The notes beneath the pieces were generated by a model that searched no databases, was not told the origin of the DNA, and saw nothing but the letters and a program-made list of their open reading frames with translations. From assembly GCA_025642065.1 (NCBI GenBank), contig JAODUP010000305.1:180001-244000 (forward strand): a DNA stretch of 64,000 bases, given 5' to 3'. Of the stretch, positions 42,940-55,605 are shown piece after piece. Every line of letters starts with the position of its first letter. Positions within the stretch are counted from its first letter, which is position 1. Source of the DNA: Paralvinella palmiformis. Lineage: Eukaryota > Annelida > Polychaeta > Terebellida > Alvinellidae. Made by a program: the position numbers and the translations under genes.

Positions 42940-45900
42940 ATGACTGAATCAGGTACAGCAGAAAAGAGAAATGTTGATTTGAGCGGAGCGGCCAGAGGTG
43001 TTTGGCTAGTAAAGGTACATTTTGATATGATAAAATAAAATAATAATTCTGTAATCTGATTGATTGAGTGATTGACAGCTATTGAATTGATAATTCGATT
43101 CACATGTAGAGTAGATTTAGGTCTAATTCGTGGTTTTAACTTGACCGATGACTCAATGAGTGATGTAGGCTATATACATTTGTGCCCTTTCCTTACACAA
43201 TGAGTCGGATGTCGGTAAAATATATTTTCCGTAAATGCTGCTTTTGTGAGATTTTCCCTGAAAAGATTTTTTTATATTCCTTTTATCGATTCCCACCATT
43301 GCTATCTTCTAATTATAGCTATTTCATGTATCTTAAAGAGATTTATGTAGAGCTGTCCTAAGCGTTCCACTCGTTTTCTTTAAAACAAAGCAGAAAATTT
43401 AAATGCAAGTAATTGCGTGCATTATATTTCAATAATTTTGAGACTATCCCTAACAAATCGGATATCACCGCGTAGGATTAGGCGTCAGCATTTCAAATAT
43501 GGTCTTATTTATGCTAATATATGCTTTCTCTGGCCTCCAGATTCCTGGAAATAGACCCACCCATCACACTATATATAAACAAAATGGTGTTATGTGATAG
43601 CAACAACCCCAGAAGCCACTCACATTGGCCCATTGTGCATCATTTGCATATTTTTTATGAATGACCAAACATGCGCATCATGTACTTCATACAGGTCATC
43701 GCTGACCTAGTTAGCAAACAAGATGAAGCGAAAAATGGGATTTAACATCGCAAAATTACTTAATTCAGATTAAATGGACCAGGCATAGCTACTCAGTTTG
43801 AATCTTTGATTGAGAAGTACTCTTTGGAAGACAAGGATGAAAACTTATTACGTAACAGATGATGACAATCTCGACTTTCATCAGAATGCACATGATAGAG
43901 TAGGGGGTGTCTAATGTCAATGGAAACGCTGACCAGACCACAGACTTATAAAGATGGTGTGGGATTGCATAAAATGTAATTTAATCCACTATTTTTTTCT
44001 TCTAATAAAAATATTGTAGTCATTTTATCTTAAGAATGGCATTTTCTTACAACTCACCAAATGACATTCACAGTAAGATTAATCAACTAAGGTAACTTTT
44101 ATAAAATGCAACAAATATTTTGCATCAACTCTGAATGCCATTTTCTCACTTCGATGGTTTCTACCCCACTGGTGTTTGTCAAGCAGTAACTTCAGATATA
44201 ATCGAAATATCTTCTTGTTTTATATACCATATGAATGGAGAGAACAATAATCTTATAATGAATTATATTGACCAAATTGAATAATAACTAGAAGCTTAAT
44301 ATAACTAAATATGTGTATGGTCATGGCATAGCCTGGCACTAGGCTAAGGAGTATAGATCTAATATCGTAAACATTTGCCAGGTTTCTCATGTGCATGTAT
44401 TAGATATAGACTATTCTGTGATGACATTATTATTTTGTATTTATAGTCTATAATGATGCAACTCATGCATTTTATAAGCAAAGATTAAAACTATATTTTT
44501 CAACTATATTCTAAGACCTATAGAGACCTAAAGAGCAATGTTAACCGTTGCAAATATTACTTAGCACTTGGGAACAATAATCTTATAATGAATTATATTG
44601 ACCAAATTGAATAATAACTAGAAGCTTAATATAACTAAATATGTGTATGGTCTTAACAAAAAATAAATACCCAGCCCAGTAATGTATATAGTTACACACA
44701 CAATTAAGGTATACATGCATAATATCAGAGACTTGGAAAACTTTGTCTTATAGTTATACAGTACTAAATTCAGTATTCTCACCAATGTAACTGCCATTAA
44801 TGAAGTCATAATGACTAAATGAGTATTTTTCTACTTCAGCCTTTGTTCAGGGAATAGTGGACAAGGTGGTAATTGTTAGTATTTCCCACTTAGTGATTCC
44901 TTCTCTTGTATTTACTGGACAACCCTGATTTTCCAAAGTTATTACTGAATAGCTCAGGTAGATTAATTAATGTTTTATCTGAGTACTGGTGCCAAGAGCT
45001 GGAGGTAAATAATATTTGTAGATGAGTGTTTCATAAGAGCAGCTCACTTTGACTATGTATCCCAATAGACAGGTATAAAGGTGTCTCCAGATGCTAAACC
45101 TGTTGGTTTTACCATTTATTTGTCAAATATTTTTTCATATTTCTGTCTGCACTATGTCAACAAATTTTATGTATTTTGAGTCTTTATTCTTTCAATGAGT
45201 ATACATGTTTATTAAGTTGAGTGTATAGTCGTTAAATGCCATGCCAGTAAACGATGTGCCTATTGAAGAGCACCAGTGCGTATTGGAAGCATTGTCACAG
45301 CGGCTGATGCAACACCCCAATAAACAGTCTTTGTCGCTGACCATTTACCCCCTATAGTTATTGATTTCATACACATTAAAATCAGCATTCCCTCAGCTTT
45401 CTAATAATATATGCAGAGCTGCCAACCATTACGATTTTTGCGGAATCATTACGATTTTCTGTTTTTCATTATGCCTGTACTCTGAAAACTACAATAAATC
45501 TGCCTTTTCCCATAATAGTTCCAACTTCCATATAGTGTAGTTCTGTAACTGTTTAGCCACACCCTGTATCACAAGGCTTGCATGCTTGTATTTTGGCGAG
45601 TATCCCTTGGCTGTCACTTGTTCAGCTCAGTGTTTCCTGATATAGTGAAAAAATATGGCAGTGGTCCAGGGCCGGGAAATCAGTAGTCCAGATGCCTGGG
45701 ATGTGTGGATTTTGTCTTTTAGTCTAAAAGACTAGCCTGACCAGACTACTGCCATTTTGAGGTAAGATATGCCGTAGCCTGTAATTCGTTTATCATAGAA
45801 TGATTTTCCACTGTTTTGGAGCTCTTCGCATTGCAAAAAATATGGTTTAAAACACCCACTCTGATACCTCACCAACCATTGCTAAAAAGCACTGTTCTCG

Positions 45901-48481
45901 ATTGTAGGCTGGATTTTGGACCGATTTTCAGCAGAAAATGGGTCATGATAAACAACAAATAGTTATCACAGTTTCCTGATCTGAAATATTGCCAAAATAT
46001 ACTGCTGTAACCATTTCAGATGTCATATTTATAAATATTTACAGAATATAAGAATCATGCTTGAATTGAAGGATGGGAGATATTTTGGTGAGCTGGTGAT
46101 CTTGGCTGATAAACGTCCATTTTGCATTATAATGGTCACGTGACTCAAATATTCTCTACTGATTGACCAATCTTCAAATGTTAGCAGTTATGCATCTGTA
46201 GTCAGATTAGAGAGATTTATTTCATTCTTTAATGTTTTCTTATATTTATTTCTTACATTTTCAGGTTCCTAAATATTTATCTGAGAAATGGAAGGAAGCT
46301 CAGGGTGCTGGTGATGTTGGAAAATTAAGAATAAGTAGGTCAAGGTGAGATTTGTCATATTCTAATTGTTATGTAAATGCATAAATGCATAAATTATGTT
46401 TCTTAATATTTATATTTACTATAATATGTTATTACCCTATTAATGGGTACCTGTACATGAAATGTTATTGTTATTTCATCATTATAATATTTGGTATTGG
46501 TTTGTTTGTCTGATTTCTGGCAATTTGAGTTAAGTTATTATTGATACTATCAATGATAGTTCTTGGAAAACAATATATTTTAACCTGGATTACTTACCTA
46601 TTTTATAAATAGTATCCATGAAATATGAAGAGAAGATATTTTCTTGCCTCTTTGTGAACTGTGATGTCAGGGAAATGATAACGAATTACATTCCTGAAAC
46701 ACATGTTATTTGATCATATTGTTGTTATTATCGACAGAGTTGCAGGTGGCAAGCCTGAGGTGATATTCAGCTTAAATGACCAACTAATTGGTAATGATGC
46801 CACACCTGTGCCTAAAGACCACAAGTTTGTCTTAACAGGGATGACTTCATCTGCTCAGACTTTAACTTTGTTATCACAGGAAAATATAGATCAAGGTAAA
46901 CTTATGGAAATTTAGAAATCTGAGTGATAATTAATGATGTTTAAATGAAGGTGTATGTGTTGTTTTCTCTCTCTCTACACACACACACACAAACAGAGAG
47001 ACACACACACACACTTATGTAAGAAAATCCTGTCGTTATTATGTGTTGGACTGTTTTATCTCTGCTGTGTATCACATAGTATCCATATTATTGTCTTTTT
47101 GAGTGGTGATGTAAAATGATCTTAGTATTAGAAAAACTGTTTGATAAAATTATGCTCATGGAGGTATTTGCTATTATGGCAAACACGTCCTTGTGGATTA
47201 AACTACGTCAAATAGATCAAGTGGATAAAATGTAGATTCCACCACACCTAACTGCATAAACTAAGGGACCCTATATTAGGTATGGATGAATGCTCACTAA
47301 GGGATGAACGGAAATTTATTGAGGATTAGCTGTTAGATTTGGGTAAGTCACAGTATTTGTAAAGTGTAGTATAATTTCTGATTTATAGGTTTCTTTTGAA
47401 CCACAGTAAATTATTGCTGAATGTAAACTGTGATGTCAAATAGTTGTATAAGTAATCTTGTATAAGTATTAACATAAATGGATAGTTCACCTTCATTTCA
47501 AATTTTCAGGACAGCTATACTCACAAATATCGTAAATAATGTCAAAATGTATAAACGATCACATCCACATATTAAATAATCCAGTTCAAAGTGCTGATTA
47601 ATTGACTTTTAATGGCCTGTGGGCGCTGCTATTTTGAAGCTAGACAGAGAACGGAAGCTCCTGAATGCTGACGTCCCTTGTACGTAGCAGTTTGACCGGA
47701 AGTCTGCAGAGCCCGTACAAAAGCATGTAAACTAGTGTGAGCCAAGAATTATTCCAGAACTAAATAGCATTATCTTGTTAAAATTACGTCATGAATGACA
47801 TACAACCATATAATTTTGAGCCAGAAGGAACCTTAGAAGAGGAAGATGATTCAAAATGGCTGAGACATTAATGATCAAGAGAAACTATAATCTGCATCAG
47901 TCTAGGAAGTGCTCATATGACATGAGAGCATTTGAGATTTCTCCTTCCCACCTTCAAATCTGACTTCCGGTACAGCCATAACGGCGGCCCTCCAGTAAAT
48001 TAGATTATTTCCCTATATCTATGATATCAGGTATATTTTGTGATTATTATTGTGGAATTTTTGTTACTGTTCTAAGCATTACATATTTACGGATTTTTCT
48101 GATGGTAGACTATCCCTTTAACATTGAACCATACACATGTGTTATTTACTGTGAGCTGTGGTGTCAAATGGTACTTTCTGTATGTGCCTCTACATTCTAT
48201 ATGTAGCCTACATACAATTGCTTCCCTGTGGGTATGACACATTTTTCACACAAGAAAAGTGGTTTAGTTGGGCTCAACAGAATGATGAGTAGCCCAGACA
48301 TAGATGTATAATATGTAGATTTATGGAGGTATAGATTTTAAGGGATGTTTAGGTGTTGACGTTCTGAGCCAATGCCACTATATATATATATATATATATA
48401 TATATGTCTTCTGAGGATAGGACTGCATACAGGTAGAACAAGTTATGAACATGATTAAAAAAACGTGACAAAATCGCCTTA

Positions 48482-48548
<67 letters not shown>

Positions 48549-51500
48549 TCATTAAAACAAGCACACACATATAACACTATTAATTTGTGTTGCCAGTTTA
48601 GAGTCAGTTTTGTTGTCAGACCTTTGATATAAAAATAACCATCTTTATATCTCATCATAATGATAAGGATGTTGCTTTTTATTTTCAGATGATCCAATGC
48701 AAGAAACAACTGGTAAATAGAAAAAAAATTTTTTTTATGGATTATTAATTTATTACTGGCGATCCAGATTGATAGAAGGCTGATTATATATGAATGGTAG
48801 TATTTATATCCATGTATATAATTCCAGGTAAGTTGGCTGTTGAGGGCAGAGTGATCCAGAGAGCAGAATGTCGTCCAATTGTAGATGATAAATACATGCA
48901 GCTAAAAAGGTAAACTTATATATTTATTATATTTAAGCTGTTAAATTAAATCATTGACGTAAATGAAGAAGAGAATAAACTTAGTCCTGAAATAAACCCG
49001 TTTTAGAAACTGATTTCATTTGTTTTCCACAAATAGTTCTGTCTGCTGCTAGATCCAAATGGAGTTCACCGACTTTAAGGATTGCCGACTTTTCTCTCTC
49101 TCTCTCTCTAGTGATCAGGATACTCCTCTTAGTAAGGTTTGGTAGTACATTGTACTGCAGATCTCCAGACCCTTAGATGGAGTCTCCGCATTCTCCCTAC
49201 TTGTTGGATGTTTCATTCTTCAGTAAAGGTTTCTGATGATCTCTCTTCTCTGAGTCTGAGGCCAAACAAAACGTTCACTCAGAACTGACTGGGACTCTGG
49301 TCATAGTACACACTTCTAGACACCACTCTATACAATGTGCTGTACTAATAATATAATAGCTATATAGTGGCCATGTATCTAGGTTATATTACACCAGTCG
49401 TGTCCCCTTGTGGCATTTCGGGTGTATAGTACTTAATAGACGGCAATCAACAACTAATTTACAATAGAAAAAGGTCATAGCTAGGTCACTGTATTATACA
49501 CGTTTCTTAGAGCTCAGTTTCTGTTTATGTTTTTTTGTTTTGTTTTTCTTATTTAAATTAAACATCCATTACAATATTAACACAGGGATGAGAATCTTCC
49601 GGTTTTTACCGGAGTCAAAAATAACGTTTTTGGCGATGGAGAGTGGGTCAAACTAGTTCGAAAATATTTCTCTTGCAAAGCCATATTTTATCCCCATTCT
49701 GTTAGTCTCAGATTGCCCAAATTTCCCCCCACACCCCCAGGTGCATGAGATTCACTTCACTCTGCGACTTCCTTTCGTTCTTCCAGGATTTATTTTCAAA
49801 GGGCACTCTCATGCCTGATTAATGATTTAAGAAAGAGCCATTGTGATCTAGTGGCATCACAATGTAAAAAGAGAACAATTTAATAAATACTAATCATGTA
49901 TGTTTTGAATTAATGAGTAGACCTATTTGAATCAAAGTTAGTGTTTAGGCTAGAAATATATTTGATAAAATTTATCCCCAGACATTTACAGCCATTTCTA
50001 GTTAATATTCTGTGATATGTGATAATTATGCTATCATTCCAATACAAATCTAGATATGATATTTAATATCTTGTTGGATGTAATAATATGTGGGGTTTTT
50101 GTCATCTTTTCTGTGCTTCTATTTATCAATGATTGAAAAAAGTAAATTATAAACCTATAAGTTACTTAGATAATCTATCGCTGGCATCAATTTAGGTTTA
50201 AACCTAAATACAGTTTCAGTTGAGTATACAAACCTTCATGGGTGCCTTCTGATGGCACAGTGGTTAGAACACAGCACTACAAACCTCTAGGTTCTGGTTC
50301 ATACCTGTGTTTGTAGGATGCGTTTACATGGATTCACTGTTCGGTCACACATCCCAGATGTGACCAGCACCAAGAGTAAATAACTGAATACATATTCATG
50401 ACACAATTAACTTTTGATGTATGTCATATGATACTTGCTAAAATAACACTGTTTTACACAAGCACACACACACACACATCACAGGTCTTCTTTTCCTAGC
50501 TTTCCTACTTTTTCCTACTTTTGGGTTAGACTTCTCACCTTTACCGGTACTACTTTTCGACATCTTCTAATTGTCGATCCATTATAAAATATTGATCCAT
50601 TAATTCTGAATATGTTAATCAAATTAAGACTTAGGTACATGTTTATGTATATGGGAGGGAAACTTGTGTATGTGTGCATGAGTACTACATGTAATAATTA
50701 TGTGTCAGCCACCATGTTTCTTGGAGGTTCACATATTTTCAGAAGCAACGTGTTCATGAAAGCAAATACTGTAGCTGTTGACAAGAAAATATGTAATATT
50801 TTATTCAAGTAAAGCTAACTTTTATTCACATTGTGTCCTACCTTCTCCTACTTTTCCTACTTTTGATATCACTATTTTGGCTGGGACCTATCATATATTT
50901 ATTGTGTTCCCTCAGAGCTGACTTAGAGAAGAAGAACAAGCCACACCGTGAAGTAATTAAGTTGGACAGAGCTGAAGTGAATTATAAACCAAAAGCTTAT
51001 CATCCTGCAGACGTAAGATATTGTTATATTATCAGTGTGTGTGTGTGTGTGCATGTGCATGCATGTGTGCTTGGTGAAGTATTCATGTTGAGCTGAGAAT
51101 TTTATATCTTTGCTGAGCTTATTTAAGGCTACCTTTATAATAACAACAAAAATTTAAAACTGAACACAGAAAAAATAATTATCAGGTGTCTGTATAGATA
51201 TAGGAGTATGTATGGGATTAAGGTGTATTGATTGATATGTGGGATGAGCTAAAATATGTTTTATATACGTCTGACTCTATACGTCGCCTATTTTATCAGC
51301 AGAAAATCGGTCGGCTAATTTGGTTTTGGCAGAAAATGGCCTAGAATGCACCATATACTCAATTTTTCCCAACTTTTTCAGGGGAGAGCCACTAATTCCC
51401 CTTCCAAAGTCATGTTTTATCTCCACTCTAGTAGTATTCTCAGATTTTCCTAATAATACACAAAATTGAATTTAACCCCACAGCCCAGGTAATGTGGCAT

Positions 51501-52690
51501 GCGGCGAACCTAGCATGCTCTGTGACTTGCTTTCCTGTTTTTCCGGATTTTTGTTCAAAAGCCACTCCTCCTGATAACAGTAACATGTAATATTTAGATT
51601 ATAATATACATAGCTCAGACCAATTGTTCACCTCATCTTCAGGTGGAGGCCACTCAGAAGAAGAAAGAAGAAGGGAAGAAGTCACGTCTAGACAAGGATC
51701 ATGTGATGGATCTGCTTTTCTCTGCCTTCGAGAAGCATCAATATTATAATGTCAAGGATCTGGTCAGGATCACTCAGCAGCCAATTGTAAGTTACATCCG
51801 GAGTTCCAGACACGGTGTGGTGCTACCATACTTTCTTGCAATGTCATCCACTTGAAATTGTTGCCTTTCCTAATTTTGTACTTCAGACTACAACTGCGCT
51901 ACTAGTTCAGCCGCTGAGGCACTATATCTGTGTGGGCATATACGTGTGTGTATGTGTGAAAATGGGGGTTTTGAATTAGCGATGCTAAGTGTTAAAATAG
52001 TGCTAAAAATTCAGTGTTAATCTATGTACCACAAACGGTTCTTCATAAACTTATATTTAATGGTGGTATGAAGTCAATAAAGCGTAAGAGGACTGTCATA
52101 GCGTACGATGTTCCGAGTATAAAGAACGTTATGATAACGTGACGTTATAAGGTTGTGGAGGTTAAACTCTGGTGTCAGAATAGTTATTTTGTTCATATTA
52201 GATTATCATTGAACGACACACATGTTTACTGTGAGTTGTTGTTGTGTCAAATGGAACTTTCTGTAGGCTGCAGAGTAGCACGTGATTATTTTAAATGTTT
52301 TCAGTTTATTTAAATCCCCTACACACAAACACACAAATTTTATGTTTGAAATGGTGTATGTATAGTTTTATTTATCTATAGATTTATGGAGGTATAGGTA
52401 TCAAAGAATGTTTAGATGTTGATGATCTGGACCAGTTGCACTATATATGTATCTTAAAACACACACGCACGCACACGCACGCACACACACACACACACAT
52501 ATACATACAGTGGTTCTATCTATGTACAATAAATATTATAATGCTATCTTTTCAGACTTATCTAAAAGAGATCCTGAAGGAGATATGTCTGTACAACATG
52601 AAGGCACCACATAAGAACACATGGGAGCTGAAGCCAGAATATAGACATTATAAGTCAAAAGATGGTGAGGCATCATCATCAACCGCTTAG
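42940..52690 (+). CDS. GTF2F2: General transcription factor IIF subunit 2 (TFIIF beta, RAP30)
   Basis: Eight exons: 42940-43014, 46265-46344, 46738-46895, 48689-48712, 48828-48909, 50916-51012, 51643-51786, 52556-52690; one frame of 264 residues (the human protein is 249). The N-terminus (DLSGAARGVWLVK, then VPKYLSEKW and GKLRI) matches the RAP30 dimerisation domain that pairs with RAP74. Mid-protein come EGRVIQRAECRP and YMQLKR. The C-terminal winged helix holds DLLFSAFEKHQYYNVKDL, YLKEILKEI and NTWELKPEYRHY, all hallmarks of TFIIF beta. It binds RNA polymerase II and TFIIB and helps bring the polymerase to promoters in the nucleus. All junctions are GT/AG and the phases join cleanly; exon 4 is a 24-nt microexon. 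An NRF-1-type palindrome lies about 120 bp upstream, typical of a housekeeping promoter. Introns carry several mobile elements and a copy of part of the guanylyl cyclase gene. Confidence 0.96.
44242..44322. repeat. 81-bp direct duplication, copy 1
   Basis: From GAACAATAATC to TATGGTC, base for base identical to 44572-44652, 330 bp downstream. In intron 1 of GTF2F2. Confidence 0.9.
44572..44652. repeat. 81-bp direct duplication, copy 2
   Basis: Identical to 44242-44322. The sequences on either side differ beyond one or two bases, so the duplication ends sharply. Confidence 0.9.
47476..48118. mobile_element. Inverted-terminal-repeat element (MITE-like), about 640 bp
   Basis: The left end AAATGGATAGTTCACC and the reverse complement of the right end, AAGGGATAGTCTACC, form imperfect terminal inverted repeats. 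TAACAT is found directly outside both ends (47470-47475 and 48119-48124), a likely target duplication. Inside, two blocks with ACCGGAAGT lie in opposite orientation, giving a longer palindrome-like layout. No coding sequence. In intron 3 of GTF2F2. Confidence 0.6.
48125..48385. repeat. Interspersed repeat, copy A (pair with 52205-52445)
   Basis: Shares CATTGAAC, a CTGTGAG-TGT-GTGTCAAATGG-ACTTTCTGTA block and GATTTATGGAGGTATAG with 52205-52445, in the same order and at similar spacing. Sits directly to the right of the MITE-like element. In intron 3 of GTF2F2. Confidence 0.6.
48406..48485 (+). pseudogene. Copied fragment of the guanylyl cyclase exon/intron boundary
   Basis: These 80 bases match the reverse complement of 58171-58250 with about six differences. 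The match covers the last 28 coding bases of the cyclase exon ending at 58224 (CLLRIGLHT region), its GTAGAA donor, and about 50 bases of intron. (TA)n tracts lie directly on both sides here and at the intron end of the source. Three of the differences are C-to-T at CpG sites, so this copy looks like the derived one. It is inside intron 3 of GTF2F2, on the GTF2F2 sense strand, and codes for nothing itself. Confidence 0.75.
48486..48546. repeat. (TA)n microsatellite flanking the cyclase-derived fragment
   Basis: About 30 TA units to the right of the copied fragment. A matching shorter run lies to its left at 48380-48405. Confidence 0.95.
49640..49830. repeat. Interspersed repeat, copy A (pair with 51365-51570)
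   Basis: Non-coding sequence in GTF2F2 intron 5 with the ordered blocks CAAAGCCATATTTTATCCCC, TAGTCTCAGATT, CTCTGCGACTTCCTTTCGTT and CAGGATTTATTTTCAAA. Each has a diverged counterpart at 51365-51570. Confidence 0.55.
50230..50330 (+). mobile_element. tRNA-like SINE head, second family
   Basis: GATGGCACAGTGGTTAGAAC looks like an A box and AGGTTCTGGTTCATACC like a B box about 35 bp on. This differs from the main SINE family. It lies in intron 5 of GTF2F2. No tRNA acceptor stem pairing was seen, so it is not called as a tRNA gene. Confidence 0.4.
51365..51570. repeat. Interspersed repeat, copy B (pair with 49640-49830)
   Basis: Counterpart of the previous repeat in GTF2F2 intron 6: CAAAGTCATGTTTTATCTCC, ATTCTCAGATT, CTCTGTGACTTGCTTTCCTG, CGGATTTTTGTTCAAA. 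Confidence 0.55.
52205..52445. repeat. Interspersed repeat, copy B (pair with 48125-48385)
   Basis: Second copy of the repeat at 48125-48385, in intron 7 of GTF2F2. The sequence before CATTGAAC here reads GATTAT without the MITE-like insert, resembling an unoccupied insertion site. Confidence 0.6.
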
Positions 52691-53482
52691 TACACGATCG
52701 CTTCTACCAACATCACAGATCTGGATCAGGGATCAATTGTCGCCGATGTACGGATGGGAAGTCACTGTTAACATGTATCACAGGCTAGCTGTGGGTTATG
52801 GTGATGGAGAAGTGTGTACAGTACTCTAGCTAATCTGTGACTCATTGGGTCTTCCTTTCTGCCTTAAATCAGACACAATCATAATGTCTGCGAACCAATC
52901 ATGATTTGACACCTGCGCCATGATTGTGACAAATTTAGGGCACCACCAGCATTAACCTTGTTTATGGATTAGTTCGTCATGTATGTAAATTAACTAACAC
53001 ATTACAATCACAATGGTCATCAATTCTTTGCACATTACCTATCATCATAATGTGTCCATATAAATTCCCATTTGATGACATTTGTGTGTCATTTCCAGGT
53101 GAATATTTACTATTTTCAATTTGCTCGCACTTCATGCAAACAGGATGCTATCATGGTAAATCCCACCTTAAGGGACCAATCTTGGTATGATCTCAGGTAT
53201 TTCTCTAACATAAGTAGTCTACCCAGGTAGAGTACAATCTCATAATCAGATATTGTCTGATGGTTTGAAGCTAGTGTTGGTTGTGACCATTTAATTTAGG
53301 CATTCGCTAAATGCGAGTGGTTGTAGGAACAGGTTTCACTGTTGAGTGAGATTTGGTTTTAAAATAATACTGTGATGAAATCTCACTGGCCAAACATGTA
53401 ATATGGGTTAATGGAATTTCGTTGTGGAGTTGTGTAAATTGGTTGTCATTTGTCATGTTTTGTAGAAATATTACCATCAGAA

Positions 53483-53488
53483 AATAAA
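53483..53488 (+). promoter_or_regulatory. Candidate polyadenylation signal, GTF2F2
   Basis: AATAAA about 790 bp after the stop codon. Plausible 3' UTR length, but unproven. Confidence 0.35.
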
Positions 53489-53828
53489 GTAAAGCATTCT
53501 TAGTCAAACTTAACTGTGCTACCTTGATATGTTCATATTATGCCACATTCCGGTTAAGTACAAGGTCATAATTTGGACAAAATGTAAAATTCTAAAATAT
53601 GTTCAGTTTAAGTAAATTTTACTGTAATGTAGAGAAAATCAGTTCTTAAGTTACTTAGATCTAAGTTAACTATGATCATAGAATAATTAACGATTAATTG
53701 TTTATAAAATAAAATGTATTGATTTTGTTATTATAAGAAATAAAGTAACACCATAAACAACTATTGTATAACAAGTTCTCATTTGATATCTCGTTGATAA
53801 ATTAATGCACCGATAGCCCCAATAAGAT

Positions 53829-54022
53829 TTTGGGCGCCTCCGTGGTCTGTCTAACTGGCAGTGCGCTGGATCACAGATCACTACCACCTGAGTTTGAATC
53901 TCGGCATGGGAATATCTGAAGGGTGTTTCATCTTTGACTTCGCTTCATTACCTTTGGAGGTCGCTCGGCCCATTTAGCCTATCATGTGCACAAAAGTGGC
54001 CGTAAAACATTAATCATCATCA
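53829..54022 (+). mobile_element. tRNA-derived SINE (main family), full length
   Basis: GGGCGCCTCCGTGGTCTGTC, GAGTTTGAATCTCGGCATGG, GGTCGCTCGGCCCATTTAGC, GTGGCCGTAAAACATTAATC and an (ATC)n tail. Downstream of GTF2F2. Confidence 0.85.
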
Positions 54023-54033
54023 TGTAATTTGTA

Positions 54034-54120
54034 CGTCTCCGACGTCACTCTTATTTATGAACATAACTACTACTTGTTTGTATACGTGTAGGTTATAAAA
54101 TAAATCTTTCAGTACAATTT
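54034..54120. repeat. 86-bp module following the SINE (pair with 41118-41203)
   Basis: Near-identical copy of 41118-41203, just after the SINE at 53829-54022. It contains an AATAAA hexamer and may be the 3' end of a larger unrecognised element. Confidence 0.7.
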
Positions 54121-54692
54121 GTGTGTCCCCGTTTTGGTAAACTACATTTGCCACTCCTATCAGAACGCGAAAGCACGGTTGTTAACTTTTTTATATATAA
54201 AACACCACAAAATCTGGTACCTTGTATAATAATAGCAAATTATATATCAATATTTGTTTCCGGCTCCTTTACATCTTCTTAATAACCCCGTTGAAACATT
54301 TCATCCATCAGTATTCGGTTCTAACAATTTGGTTTTTATTTCACACACAGATTAATATTAGAAACATTCGTGGACTCGTTTTTCTTCTATTCTATAACCG
54401 TTAATATGTTTTCCATAAAGCCTTCATTAATAAAGTTTGAACTCACGATATTAGTCAACCGGTTGAATGGTAGTGTGCGTGCGTGCGCGCGCGCGTGTGA
54501 TATTAATTTGGAATAATTTGAGAATGGCCGTTATCTATTTTCCAGTGGACGGGGAACATTTTAATTAACCATCTGATAAAACGATTACTTAAAACATTAT
54601 ATCTTAAGTAAAGGAAAACCACAGAAAAAAAACCCAGTTTGTTTAAATGGAACAAAACGACGCTTATTGCCACTCCAACTTGTGTGATTTTA

Positions 54693-54732
<40 letters not shown>

Positions 54733-55238
54733 CATGTAAAGTGAACGCTCATTAAATCAAGATAAATTGAACTGCCGGTCAAGTCAAAACAATCTGTAGG
54801 CACTCGAAGAACTCTTAAATAAGTTTTACCAACAATAAAATTACTGATTATTAATTATATTTTACAAGTCCCATTACGTTTGAGTTAAGGAGCTTTCATT
54901 GCCTGCTTGTGTGCCTGATGTGTGTGTGCCTGCGTGCGCACACGGGCGTGCGCGCACACGTAAAGAAAACAACAAACGGTGGTGTACGACATGTAGTCAA
55001 CTTATTTAAAAAAGGAATGTGCAAGTGTAGAATGCGATTATAAGCATTTTTGTGTGTAACAATAGATAACGAAATAATTATAGTGGAACAAAAAACAAAA
55101 CAATGGTAAAGGTGAGTATTTGGACAATGGCGTGCTGTGATTGTTTACTTGTTGTGCGTACGTGCATTCATTCTTATCTCCGTGCATAAGTGCCTATAAT
55201 ATTTCAATAAAATGTCATTCATAATAATAATAATAATA

Positions 55239-55605
55239 TCATTTCTCTCCTATGATGATCGGCGTCAGAGACCTCAGGCTAGTTTCAGAGTTGACCAACG
55301 AATTCCGGTTTTGTTCACTTCCGGCCCAAGCCGATTTCGTCAACGCCTCGCACGTCGTGACGTCATCGTTCGGCGTTCCGACGGTGCTCCGCGGCGACGT
55401 CGGCTGCCCGCCGCGCGGGGATGGGGCGCCGTTCGTCGACGTCGCCACGGCGGCGTTCGTAGTAATCACGTGATCGTATGACGCGGCGGCGGCGGCGGCG
55501 TCACGCTGGCTTGACGTCACCAGTTCTCTCGGTGACGTCGCGCTATTAGATAGCGGATCCTGATAACGCCGTGTACTCTCGGGCTGTGATTTCACGGACG
55601 ACGAA
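55239..55605 (-). other. GC-rich open frame continuing past the cyclase stop
   Basis: Just downstream of the called cyclase stop, a second minus-strand frame stays open for over 120 codons to a stop at 55239. It is polar and rich in Ser, Thr, Ala and Pro (for example SVKSQPESTRRYQDPLSNS and a run of six Ala). Base composition is far more GC- and CpG-rich than the rest of the window. The frame is shifted by +1 from the cyclase tail, so it could be coding only through an alternative acceptor (for example ...GTTAG at about 55606, which would restore the frame from the previous exon) or if a base is missing in the assembly. It may equally be a GC-rich 3' UTR. Confidence 0.4.
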
